Source of the DNA: Opitutaceae bacterium
GTDB taxonomy: Bacteria; Verrucomicrobiota; Verrucomicrobiia; Opitutales; Opitutaceae
Assembly (NCBI GenBank): GCA_030693515.1
Contig: JAUYAK010000093.1
Span: forward strand, 62,001-126,000
Direction of reading: 5' to 3'
Length of the DNA: 64,000 bases
Within the stretch, counting starts at the first letter, position 1. Every line of letters begins with the position of its first letter. The notes under the pieces were generated by a model. It was not told the origin of the DNA, made no database searches, and worked only from the letters and a program-made list of their open reading frames with translations. This document shows positions 42,273 through 50,669 of this stretch, piece after piece. A program made the translations under genes and the position numbers.

Positions 42273-43337
42273 ATGAGCCATACGTTCACCATCGCGATCC
42301 TCGGGGGCGACGGCATCGGGCCGGAAGTCGTCGCCGAGGGGCTGAAGGTCCTGCGCGCCGTCGAGGCCCTCCTCCCCGGCGTGCGCTACCGCTGCGTCGA
42401 GCATTCCGTCGGCGCCGGCGAATACCTGCGCGGCGGCGATCCCCTGCCGGCCGCCACGCTTGAGCGGCTCAAGGAGGCGGATGCGATCCTCCTCGGCGCC
42501 ATGGGCCTGCCCGACGTGCGCTGGCCGAGCGGTGTCGAAATGACTCCTCAGATCGATCTCCGCGAGAAGCTCGATCTCTATAATGGCGTCCGGCCGATCC
42601 GGCTCTACCACGAGGCGCACTCGCCGCTGAAGGGCTTCGGCCCCGCGCTCCGCCCGATCGACTTCGTCATTGTCCGCGAGAATTGCGAAGGCCTCTTTTC
42701 CGAGCGGCTCACGCCCCGCCCCGCCGGGCGCGACTTCGAGACCGACACGATGAAGATCACGCGCCACGGCGCCGCGCGCATCTGCCGCGAGGCGTTCAAG
42801 CTCGCGCAGCAGCGCCGCAAGCTCTGCACCCTGGTGGACAAGGCCAACGTTCTCCCCTCGATGGCCTTTCTCCGGAAAATCTTCGATGAGGTCGCGCGTG
42901 ATTTCCCCGATGTGAAGACCGAGCACGTCTATGTTGACGCGATGGCCCTCTTCCTCGTGCAGCGGCCGCACACGTTCGACGTGATGGTCACGGAAAACAT
43001 GTTCGGCGACATCCTCTCCGACCTTGGCGCCGGCATCATCGGCGGCATGGGCATGGCGCCCTCGGCCGACATCGGCGACGAGTATGCGGTGTTCCAGCCC
43101 TCGCATGGCACCGCCCCCACCATCGCCGGCAAAGGCATCGCCAACCCCATCGCCACCATTCTTTCCGTCGCCCTGATGCTCCGGTGGCTCGACCACCCGG
43201 ACGCGCAGCGCGGCGCCAAGCTCATCGAAGCCGCGGTCGAGAGCGTGCTCTCCGATCCCGCCAACCGCACCTCTGATCTCGGCGGCCAGATCTCGACCAC
43301 CCAGATGGGCAACCTCGTCTGCCAGGCCCTCACATGA
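42273..43337 (+). CDS. Isocitrate/isopropylmalate-type dehydrogenase
   Basis: 354 residues, beta-decarboxylating dehydrogenase family (IDH, IPMDH, tartrate dehydrogenase). GGDGIGPEVV is the N-terminal block, FVIVRENCEGLFSE the substrate loop, and LVDKANVLP the catalytic Lys region. VYVDAMALFLVQRP and TENMFGDILSDLGAGIIGG hold the metal-binding Asps. The NAD-type loop reads FQPSHGTAPTIAGKGIANPI. It oxidises a 2-hydroxyacid with NAD+ and metal. The context in a sugar locus rather than a leu or tricarboxylic-acid cluster suggests a sugar-acid or tartrate-like substrate. It is the first gene of the long operon and overlaps the DUF1080 gene by 4 bp. Confidence 0.92.
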   Translation: MSHTFTIAILGGDGIGPEVVAEGLKVLRAVEALLPGVRYRCVEHSVGAGEYLRGGDPLPAATLERLKEADAILLGAMGLPDVRWPSGVEMTPQIDLREKLDLYNGVRPIRLYHEAHSPLKGFGPALRPIDFVIVRENCEGLFSERLTPRPAGRDFETDTMKITRHGAARICREAFKLAQQRRKLCTLVDKANVLPSMAFLRKIFDEVARDFPDVKTEHVYVDAMALFLVQRPHTFDVMVTENMFGDILSDLGAGIIGGMGMAPSADIGDEYAVFQPSHGTAPTIAGKGIANPIATILSVALMLRWLDHPDAQRGAKLIEAAVESVLSDPANRTSDLGGQISTTQMGNLVCQALT

Positions 43338-44074
43338 AACACCCGTTCGCCATGGCGCTCGCGCTGCTCTGCTCGCTCGCGGCCTCCGCCGCCGAGCCGG
43401 CGTGGCGGGACCTGTTCAACGGCCGCGATCTCACCGGCTGGAAGATCGTCGGGGCCGAGCCCAAGGCCAAAACCTGGGTCGAGGCTGGCGCGCTGACCGG
43501 ACACATGGTGCGCGGCACGCCGGAGCATACGTTCTTCTGCACCGAGGAATCGTTCGGCGATTTTATCCTGGAACTGGAATGTTTCCAGACCGGCGGCTTC
43601 AACACCGGCATCCTCTTCCGCTGCGTCGACACCCCGCCTTCCGCCACCGTGCGGCTCCACGGCTACCAGGTTAAAATTGATCCGTCGCCCACGCGGCGCT
43701 GGACCGGCGGCCTCTTCGACGACTACGGCAAGAACTGGCTCTGGCTCCAGACCCTCAAGGACGATGATCGCGCGCGATCCGCCTACCGCTTTAACGAGTG
43801 GGCCCGCTTCCGGATCGAGGCCATCGGCCGCACGCTCAAGGTCTGGGTCAACGGCATCCCGACCGCGCACCTGCTCCACGACAAATACTCCCGCGGCCCC
43901 CTCGCCTTCAAAATCCATTCCTTCGCGGCCAACGGCGATCCGGCCCAGGAAAAAAACCTGATCCGCTACCGCCGCATCCGCATCCTCACGTCCGACCTCG
44001 CGCGCCATGCGCAACCGATGGACCTGCCCGCTCGCGAGGCCGACCCAACGCAGACGGTCCTGCCAAAACCCTAG
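43334..44074 (+). CDS. Secreted DUF1080 (3-keto-disaccharide hydrolase-like) protein
   Basis: 246 residues, signal peptide MKHPFAMALALLCSLAASAA, then a concanavalin-like jelly roll of the DUF1080 family: WRDLFNGRDLTGWKIVG, FILELECFQTGGFNTGILFR, LHGYQVKID, and FNEWARFRIEAIGRTLKVWV. Members of this family hydrolyse glycosides already oxidised to 3-keto sugars by Gfo/Idh proteins, and such an oxidoreductase is encoded at 46024. The ATG overlaps the upstream stop (ATGA), so it is translationally coupled. The C-terminal tail is polar. Confidence 0.88.
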   Translation: MKHPFAMALALLCSLAASAAEPAWRDLFNGRDLTGWKIVGAEPKAKTWVEAGALTGHMVRGTPEHTFFCTEESFGDFILELECFQTGGFNTGILFRCVDTPPSATVRLHGYQVKIDPSPTRRWTGGLFDDYGKNWLWLQTLKDDDRARSAYRFNEWARFRIEAIGRTLKVWVNGIPTAHLLHDKYSRGPLAFKIHSFAANGDPAQEKNLIRYRRIRILTSDLARHAQPMDLPAREADPTQTVLPKP

Positions 44075-44082
44075 CCCCCGCC

Positions 44083-44742
44083 ATGCCCCGCCTCATCGAT
44101 CTCACCCTCCCGCTCACGCCCGGCCAGCGCGGCGTCGCGATGGAGCCTAAGTTCACCGTCGCCCGCGAGGGCTGGAATGCCGCCACGTGGCATCTCTACT
44201 CCCACGCGGGCACGCACATGGATTCGCAGCTCCATTTCGGCGCCGGGCCCGAGACCATCGACACCAAGCCGCTTGATAAATGCCTCGGCCCCTCGACCGT
44301 CGTGAACCTCACACCGCTCGCCCCGCGCACGCTGCTCACGGTCGCGCACCTCGGCGCAGTCGCAAACACCTTCACCCCCGGCGAGAGCCTCCTGCTCCGC
44401 ACCGACTGGCACAAGCACGCTGCCGAACCCGCGATCTACCGCGACGGCCTGCCGCGGATCTCTGAGGAACTCGCGCAGTGGTGCGTCGTCCAGCGTGTGA
44501 AGATCCTTGGCGTCGAGCCACCGTCGGTCGCCGACGTGAACAATCTCCCTGAAGTCACGCGCATCCACCACATCCTCCTCGGCGGCGGCGTCACCATCGT
44601 GGAGGGTCTCGCCCATCTCGATCAACTCACGCAGGCGCGCGTGTTCTTCGCCGCGCTCCCGCTGAAACTCGCGGGCGGCGACGGCTGCCCCGTCCGCGCT
44701 TTTGCCGCCGAGGGTATCGATCCCATCGCACTCACCGGCTGA
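44083..44742 (+). CDS. Cyclase family protein (kynurenine-formamidase-like)
   Basis: 219 residues from ATG 44083, 8 bp after the DUF1080 stop. The HxGTHxD metal motif is SHAGTHMDSQLHF. LLLRTDWHKHA and ILGVEPPSVADV are the second and third conserved regions, followed by HHILLGGGVTIVEGLAHLDQ. Family members are metal-dependent hydrolases or isomerases acting on small amides or lactones. In this sugar locus a lactone or keto-sugar substrate is more plausible than formylkynurenine, but this is inference. No signal peptide, so cytoplasmic. Confidence 0.88.
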   Translation: MPRLIDLTLPLTPGQRGVAMEPKFTVAREGWNAATWHLYSHAGTHMDSQLHFGAGPETIDTKPLDKCLGPSTVVNLTPLAPRTLLTVAHLGAVANTFTPGESLLLRTDWHKHAAEPAIYRDGLPRISEELAQWCVVQRVKILGVEPPSVADVNNLPEVTRIHHILLGGGVTIVEGLAHLDQLTQARVFFAALPLKLAGGDGCPVRAFAAEGIDPIALTG

Positions 44743-44761
44743 GCCCAAGCCCGCCATCACC

Positions 44762-46024
44762 ATGCCCCTTCCCCGTCGCGCCCTCGTCGTCACCGGCACG
44801 TTCCTGCTCTCGGTCCTCCTCTACGTGGACCGCGTCTGCATCTCGACCGCCAAGGGCCCGATCACCCAGGAACTCGGGCTCACCGACACGCAGTTCGGCT
44901 GGGTCATGTCGTCGTTCGCGATCGGCTACGCGCTCTTCCAGACGCCCTCCGGCATGCTGGCCGACAAGATCGGCGGTCGCAAAATCCTCGCCGCCATCGT
45001 CACCCTCTGGTCGCTCTTCACCGGACTCAGTGCGCTCGCGTGGAACTACACCTCGCTCCTCGTGATTCGCTTTCTGTTCGGCGCCGGCGAGGCGGGCGCG
45101 TTCCCCGGCATGGCGCGCGCGGTCTATTCATGGATCCCCACCCGTGAGCGCGGCCTCGTGAAAGGCATCAATTTTTCCGGCTCGCGGCTCGGCGCGGCGT
45201 TCGCGCTGCCCGTGCTGGCGACCGCGATCGATTCGCTCGGGTGGAAGCTCACGTTCGCCGTGCTCATGGGTATCGGCTGCCTTTGGTCGATTGCCTGGTG
45301 GCTCTGGTTTCGCGACGACCCGGCGGACCATCCCAACATTTCCAAGGAGGAACTCGCCTACATCATAGCCCACCGACAGGCCGGGGCCGACACCGCGCCG
45401 GCCGGCAAGCTGCCCCTCGGACGCATGTTTCGCTCCGCCGGACTCTGGCTGATGATGGTGCAATACCTCTTCGCCAACTTCACCACCTTCTTCTGCCTCA
45501 CGTGGCTCTACCCGCACGTCAAGGCCACCTATAAGCTCACCTCCACCGACGCCGGTTTCTATAGCATGATCCCGCTGCTCTGCGGCGCGCTCGGCAACGT
45601 CGTCTCCGGCTGGCTCGTCGATCGCATCTACGCCTCCGGCCGCCACGCGCTCTCACGCAAGCTCCCCGCGATTGTCGGCTTCGGCCTCACGGCTGTGGGG
45701 ATGGTGATGAGCGTGCAACAGACGAGCGTCGGCCCCGCGGTCTTCTGGCTTTCGCTCGCCGTCTTCGGCGTGGACATGGTGCTGAGCCCGTCGTGGTCCT
45801 TCTGCATCGACATCGGCGGCAAGCACGCCGGCCAGGTCTCCGGCACCATGAACATGGCCGGCAACATCGGCTCCGCGATCATCGGGCCGCTGTTTCCCAC
45901 GCTGCTCCTCTGGACCGGCAGCGCCAACGTCTTCTTCTACATCGTCGCCGCCTGCAGCGTAGTCGGCGCCGGCTGCTGGGTGCTCGCCGACTCGACGAGG
46001 AAAATCTCCGACCTGCCCGCGTGA
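44762..46024 (+). CDS. MFS transporter, anion:cation symporter-like
   Basis: 420 residues from ATG 44762. Twelve membrane helices, with the A-like motif GMLADKIGGRKIL between helices 2 and 3 and RFLFGAGEAGAFPGMAR in helix 4. The latter two are typical of the ACS (hexuronate/glucarate/phthalate) family. The opening VTGTFLLSVLLYVDRVCIST is also characteristic. It probably imports a sugar acid or oxidised sugar with cations. It sits between the cyclase and Gfo/Idh genes and overlaps the latter by 1 bp, so it is co-expressed with the catabolic enzymes. Confidence 0.93.
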   Translation: MPLPRRALVVTGTFLLSVLLYVDRVCISTAKGPITQELGLTDTQFGWVMSSFAIGYALFQTPSGMLADKIGGRKILAAIVTLWSLFTGLSALAWNYTSLLVIRFLFGAGEAGAFPGMARAVYSWIPTRERGLVKGINFSGSRLGAAFALPVLATAIDSLGWKLTFAVLMGIGCLWSIAWWLWFRDDPADHPNISKEELAYIIAHRQAGADTAPAGKLPLGRMFRSAGLWLMMVQYLFANFTTFFCLTWLYPHVKATYKLTSTDAGFYSMIPLLCGALGNVVSGWLVDRIYASGRHALSRKLPAIVGFGLTAVGMVMSVQQTSVGPAVFWLSLAVFGVDMVLSPSWSFCIDIGGKHAGQVSGTMNMAGNIGSAIIGPLFPTLLLWTGSANVFFYIVAACSVVGAGCWVLADSTRKISDLPA

Positions 46025-47085
46025 TGTCTGCTCCCGTTTCCGTTTCCACTCCTGCCCGTCGCCTGCGCGGCGTCTGCCTCGGCGCCGGCTATTTCAGCCG
46101 CTTCCAATACGAAGCCTGGGCCCGACTCCCCGAGGTCGAGATCATCGCGGTCGTGAATCGCGACGTCGCCAAGGCGCACGCCGCCGCCGCGCAGCACCGC
46201 ATCCCGCGCGCCGCCGCGTGGAGCGAACTCGCCGCCGTGCTCGACGCGGAGCGGCCCGATTTCGTCGACATCATCACCCCGCCCGAGACGCACCTCGAGG
46301 CCGTCCAGCTCGCCGCCGATCGCGGCATCGCGATCATCTGCCAGAAGCCGCTCGCGCCGACGTGGCACGATTCTGTCGCGGTCGTCGAGACCGCGCGCCG
46401 CGCCGGCGTGCGCTTCATGGTGCACGAGAATTTCCGCTGGCAGCCCTGGTATCGGGAGATGCGCCGGCTGCTCGACGCCGGCGTGCTCGGCGACCTCTTC
46501 TCGATCAACATCCGCATGCGCATGGGCGACGGCTGGCAGGAAGACGCCTACCTCGCGCGCCAGCCGTTTTTCCGGACCTACCCGCGCCTCTTCGTTTACG
46601 AGACCGGCGTCCACTTCCTCGACACCTTCCGCTACCTCGGCGGCGAGATCACTTCGGTTTACACGCGGCTGCAGAAACGCAACACCGCCATCAAGGGCGA
46701 GGACGCCGCGCAGATCGTGTGCGGTTTCGCCAGCGGCGCCACCGCGATCCTCGACGCGTCGCGCTACAACGAGGCCGACACCGACAACGCCCGCTACACC
46801 TTCGGCCTGGTGCGCCTCGACGGCAGCAAAGGCCACCTGGAGCTCGACCTCGAAGGCAACCTCACGCTCAAGCTCCTCGGCCAGCCTTCGCGCCGGCTCG
46901 ACTATCCGCACACGCGCGAAGGCTTCGCCGGCGACTGTGTTTACACGCTCCAGCGCCACTTCGTGGACCGGATGCGCGACGGCGCGCCGTTCGAAAACAC
47001 CGGCGACGACTACCTGAAATCCACCGCGCTGATGGAGGCATGCTACCGCTCGCACGCGAGCGGCCAGGTGGTCTCCCTCGTTTGA
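46024..47085 (+). CDS. Gfo/Idh/MocA family oxidoreductase
   Basis: 353 residues. Rossmann N-terminus RLRGVCLGAGYFSRFQYEAW, then PDFVDIITPPETHLEAV and IICQKPLAPTWHD, in which the EKP-type motif reads QKP with Lys kept. The C-terminal domain has RFMVHENFRWQPWYREMRRL and YETGVHFLDTFRYLGGEI with the catalytic His. It oxidises or reduces sugars with NAD(P). Pairing with DUF1080 suggests glycoside 3-oxidation before cleavage. Start ATG 46024 shares a base with the MFS stop. The Glu to Gln change in the EKP motif is a small oddity within the family. Confidence 0.9.
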   Translation: MSAPVSVSTPARRLRGVCLGAGYFSRFQYEAWARLPEVEIIAVVNRDVAKAHAAAAQHRIPRAAAWSELAAVLDAERPDFVDIITPPETHLEAVQLAADRGIAIICQKPLAPTWHDSVAVVETARRAGVRFMVHENFRWQPWYREMRRLLDAGVLGDLFSINIRMRMGDGWQEDAYLARQPFFRTYPRLFVYETGVHFLDTFRYLGGEITSVYTRLQKRNTAIKGEDAAQIVCGFASGATAILDASRYNEADTDNARYTFGLVRLDGSKGHLELDLEGNLTLKLLGQPSRRLDYPHTREGFAGDCVYTLQRHFVDRMRDGAPFENTGDDYLKSTALMEACYRSHASGQVVSLV

Positions 47086-47093
47086 ATTTACCC

Positions 47094-48221
47094 ATGAAAA
47101 CCCGCCATCTCGTCCACCTCGTCGCGACCGCCGCCGCCCTGCTGCTCACCTCGGCGTCCACCCTCGCGGCCACGCCCGCCGCCCCCAAGACCACCGTCTC
47201 CATCGACGGCGAACGCTTCCTCCTCAACGGCCGCCCGACCTTCGAAGGCCGCACCTGGAAAGGGAAAAAGATCGAGGGACTCATGACCAATTCCCGCATG
47301 GTGCAGGGCATCTTCGACGACCTGAACCCCGAGACGATCCCGCGCTGGGCCTACCCCGACACCGGCAAGTGGGACGCGGAGCGCAACACCCGCGAGTTTC
47401 TCGCCGCCATGCCCGTCTGGCGGGCGCACGGCCTGCTCTCGTTCACGATCAATCTCCAGGGCGGCTCGCCCGAGGGCTACTCCGCGAAACAGCCTTGGCG
47501 AAACTCCGCGATCAACGCCGACGGCAGCCTGCGTCCCGACTACATGGCGCGCCTGAAGCGCATCGTCGATTTCGCCGACGACCTCGGCATGGTCGTCGTG
47601 CTCGGCTACTTTTATTTCGGTCAGGACGAGCACATCAAGGACGAGGCCGCTGTCATCCGCGCGGTGGACAATGCCACCCGCTGGGTCCTCGACGGCGGCT
47701 GGCGCCACGTGATCATCGAGGTAAACAACGAGTGCAACGTCCGCTACGATCACCCGATTCTCCAGCCCGCCCGCGTGCATGAGCTGATCGAGCGCGTAAA
47801 GGCCACGAAGTCTCTCTCCGGCCATCGTCTCCTCGTTAGCACCTCCTACGGCGGCAACACTGTGCCGCTCGAGAATGTCGTTCGCGCCTCCGATTATCTC
47901 CTGCTCCACGGCAACGGCGTCAGTGATCCCAAACGCATCGCGGAGCTGGTGCAGCTCACCCGCAAGGTCGCCGGCTACACGCCCAAGCCGATCTTTTTCA
48001 ACGAGGACGACCACTTCAACTTCGAGGTGCCCGTGAACAATTTCACGGCCGCCATCGGCGAATACGCCGGCTGGGGCTATTTCGATTTCCGCATGAAGGG
48101 CGAGGGCCACGCCGAAGGCTACCAGAGCATCCCCGCCGACTGGACGATCAGTTCTCCCCGCAAGGCCGGCTTCTTCCGCCTCCTCGCCGAAATCACCGGC
48201 CACAACCCCGCCTCAAGGTAA
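47094..48221 (+). CDS. Secreted clan GH-A-like glycoside hydrolase (short paralogue)
   Basis: 375 residues, signal peptide (MKTRHLVHLVATAAALLLTS), then a short beta strand block (VSIDGERFLLNGRPTFEGRT) and a TIM barrel. Candidate catalytic residues are the Glu after Asn in IIEVNNECNVRYD (acid/base of clan GH-A) and the Glu of FFNEDDHFNF (nucleophile). The protein at 59913 repeats this whole sequence layout and adds a kelch propeller, so the two are paralogues within one operon. It has FTINLQGGSPEGYS, shared with the paralogue. The exact family was not recognised. It starts 8 bp after the Gfo/Idh gene. Confidence 0.75.
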   Translation: MKTRHLVHLVATAAALLLTSASTLAATPAAPKTTVSIDGERFLLNGRPTFEGRTWKGKKIEGLMTNSRMVQGIFDDLNPETIPRWAYPDTGKWDAERNTREFLAAMPVWRAHGLLSFTINLQGGSPEGYSAKQPWRNSAINADGSLRPDYMARLKRIVDFADDLGMVVVLGYFYFGQDEHIKDEAAVIRAVDNATRWVLDGGWRHVIIEVNNECNVRYDHPILQPARVHELIERVKATKSLSGHRLLVSTSYGGNTVPLENVVRASDYLLLHGNGVSDPKRIAELVQLTRKVAGYTPKPIFFNEDDHFNFEVPVNNFTAAIGEYAGWGYFDFRMKGEGHAEGYQSIPADWTISSPRKAGFFRLLAEITGHNPASR

Positions 48222-48241
48222 TCACCCAGAAAACCCCTCTC

Positions 48242-50605
48242 ATGAAAAACCCCACCCTGCTCCCCCTGCTCGTGGCCGCCGCCCTGCTGGCCGCCGCTCG
48301 TTCGCCGGCGCAAACCACCTCCACTCAATCCGCTCCGCCCGCCGCGGGCACACCGGGCGCCACGGCGGTGCAGATGTCCGCCTTTGAGGTCGAGGACGTG
48401 CGCACCCACGAATACCGCGCCACCAACTCCATGAGCGCGAGCCGCCTCCCGATGGCGCTCTCCGAGGTCCCGTTCAACATCGCGATCGTCACCGAGGATT
48501 TCCTGATCGACACCGCGTCGTTCGGCGGCGCGCTCTCCGAGGGCGATTTCTCCGGCGGCGCCAACCGCGAGGCCGTGAGCTGGAACGCCTCCGTCAACGG
48601 CAAGGCCGTGCGCGGCTTCAACACCCTCGAGTTCATGCGCAACGGTTTCCTGCGCTACTCCGACAACGGCTCCGCCACCATCGAGCGCATCGAGATCGTC
48701 AAGGGCCCGACCTCCGTGCTCGACGCCGTCACCGAGGCCGGCGGCGTGATCAACGTCATCACCAAGCAGCCGCAGCCGACCAAACCGTTCACCCGTATCC
48801 GCGGCTCCTACGGCAGCTTCAGCCGCTATGTGAACACGCTCGACATCAACGGCGCCCCCCTCCTCCGCCGCGCCGATGGCAAGTCCCTCCTCAGCTACCG
48901 TCTCGTCGGCTCGCTCGAAGGCTCCAAGGGACAGTCCAAATACCGCAAGCGCGTCGTCGAAAATATCATGCCGTCGCTCCTCTTCCAGCCCACGGCCAAG
49001 ACCAACGTCCTCTTTCAATGGGAATATTATTACGTGGACGGCGAGCGCGGGAACAACATCGACGGTTTCGCCCGCACCGTCTCTGTCCCGCACGCCAACG
49101 GCCTCAATGGCGACGTGCCCATCGCCGTTCTCTTCGGCATCAATCCCACCATGTCGTGGGATGGCCCGGACCACAAGCAGCCGGAGTTTGTGAACGACGT
49201 GCTTTTCCAAGTGGAGCACCGCTTCACCAACAACTTCGTGGCGACGTTCGCCATGAACAACCACAACCGCAACCGCCGCTGGGGCCCCCAGGTCATCAAC
49301 ACCGGCATCTTCCAGGCGCCCGCCGCCGTGAACGGCAACCCCGCCGGCACCGCCTACAACCACGCCGCCGCCAACGCCAATCCCGCGATGCGCCGTTCGT
49401 GGCAAAAGAACGTCTTCGATCAGGAGGTCGCCGGCATCCGTGGCAATTTCGCCTACCGTCTCGACGCCCTCGGTGCCACGCACCGTTTCGTCGCCGGCTA
49501 CCTCTCCCAGATCGAGGATCAATACACCCGCACCGACCCACTCCGCCGCCCCGGCTCGACGGCGGTCGCGTATGAGTTCTTCCCCGTCCGCGATCCGAAT
49601 CCCGACCTGCGCCTCCCGTCCACGCTCGTGGTCTCGCCCGGCACCACCTTCGGCGAAAATCATTTCGAGGTCGTCTCGACCTACATCAACCACCACGCCC
49701 GCTGGCTCGACGGCCGCCTCAACACCCTCTGGGGCCTCTACCGCGCCGAGAACAACACGCGTAACGACACCAAGAACGTCGCCGACAGCACCTCCCGCCC
49801 CGGCGCGCTGCGCACCTACAAGACCAGCAAGGTCACGCCGCAGGTCGGCACGATCTTCGGCGTCACCCGCGGCCTCAACGTCTACGCCAACTACTCGAAA
49901 TCCGTGAAGGGTAACCCTGGCTCGCTTGACGGTTTCGACCAGCCCTTCGGCCCCACCTCCGGCCAAATCTACGAGATTGGCAGCAAGGTTTCGCTCTTCC
50001 GCGACCGCGTGATCGGCACGCTCAGCCTCTACAAAATTGAGGAGAACGACCGCATCATCAACGACCCCGAGGCGCCCAACAAAGACAACCCCACGGCCAA
50101 TCCCAATCTGCCGCGCGGCGCCAATGTGCAGGTCGGCCAGGTGGTCTCCAAGGGCTTCGATGCCGACATGCACCTCTACCCGATCCGGAATTTCACGACC
50201 GTCTTCAGCTACGCCTACAATCAGCGCGAGACCACCAAGGACCCCGTCGCCTCGCGCCGCGGCCCGCTCGCCGGCTACAAGCACAAGGCCACCATCGTGA
50301 ACAAATACTCGTGGCGCGAAGGCTCGCTCAAAGGTCTCAGCGCCAATCTCAATGTCCGCTACGTCTGGGACCAGGTCCGCTCGACCAATCGCTTTGGCGC
50401 CCCCTCCTACCTTGAGACGACGCCCAACGCCTCGCTCGGCCTCAACTACTCGTGGCGCGCCCGCGGCGTCACCTACCGCGTCAGCGGCCACGCGCAAAAC
50501 CTCCTCAACACTCAGCGCAGCAGCGGCTACATCCCCGGCACGCGCAACGCCTACTACCTCGACAACCCCAAGACCTACCTCGCCTCGATCGACCTCGAGT
50601 TCTGA
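48242..50605 (+). CDS. TonB-dependent outer-membrane receptor
   Basis: 787 residues from ATG 48242. Signal peptide (LLPLLVAAALLAAARSPAQ), an acidic patch VQMSAFEVED, then a plug (NSMSASRLPMALSEVPFNIA, IERIEIVKGPTSVLDAVTEA, GGVINVITKQPQ) and a beta barrel ending KTYLASIDLEF with terminal Phe. The plug resembles siderophore-type receptors, but in this context it more likely imports a glycoside or oligosaccharide. It follows the GH gene by 20 bp and is followed by a stable intercistronic hairpin. A second receptor for a different locus is at 9316. Confidence 0.92.
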   Translation: MKNPTLLPLLVAAALLAAARSPAQTTSTQSAPPAAGTPGATAVQMSAFEVEDVRTHEYRATNSMSASRLPMALSEVPFNIAIVTEDFLIDTASFGGALSEGDFSGGANREAVSWNASVNGKAVRGFNTLEFMRNGFLRYSDNGSATIERIEIVKGPTSVLDAVTEAGGVINVITKQPQPTKPFTRIRGSYGSFSRYVNTLDINGAPLLRRADGKSLLSYRLVGSLEGSKGQSKYRKRVVENIMPSLLFQPTAKTNVLFQWEYYYVDGERGNNIDGFARTVSVPHANGLNGDVPIAVLFGINPTMSWDGPDHKQPEFVNDVLFQVEHRFTNNFVATFAMNNHNRNRRWGPQVINTGIFQAPAAVNGNPAGTAYNHAAANANPAMRRSWQKNVFDQEVAGIRGNFAYRLDALGATHRFVAGYLSQIEDQYTRTDPLRRPGSTAVAYEFFPVRDPNPDLRLPSTLVVSPGTTFGENHFEVVSTYINHHARWLDGRLNTLWGLYRAENNTRNDTKNVADSTSRPGALRTYKTSKVTPQVGTIFGVTRGLNVYANYSKSVKGNPGSLDGFDQPFGPTSGQIYEIGSKVSLFRDRVIGTLSLYKIEENDRIINDPEAPNKDNPTANPNLPRGANVQVGQVVSKGFDADMHLYPIRNFTTVFSYAYNQRETTKDPVASRRGPLAGYKHKATIVNKYSWREGSLKGLSANLNVRYVWDQVRSTNRFGAPSYLETTPNASLGLNYSWRARGVTYRVSGHAQNLLNTQRSSGYIPGTRNAYYLDNPKTYLASIDLEF

Positions 50606-50619
50606 TCCGTTTTCCCGCG

Positions 50620-50646
50620 ACGGATCGCGCCGTGAACGCGATCCGT
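50620..50646 (+). repeat. Intercistronic hairpin after the TonB gene
   Basis: Perfect 10-bp stem ACGGATCGCG (50620-50629) and CGCGATCCGT (50637-50646), 7-nt loop. No T-run follows, so it is more likely an mRNA-stabilising or processing element than a full terminator, lowering expression of genes from 50670 on. Confidence 0.6.
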
Positions 50647-50669
50647 CCCTCTCTCCGTCTCCTCTTCCC

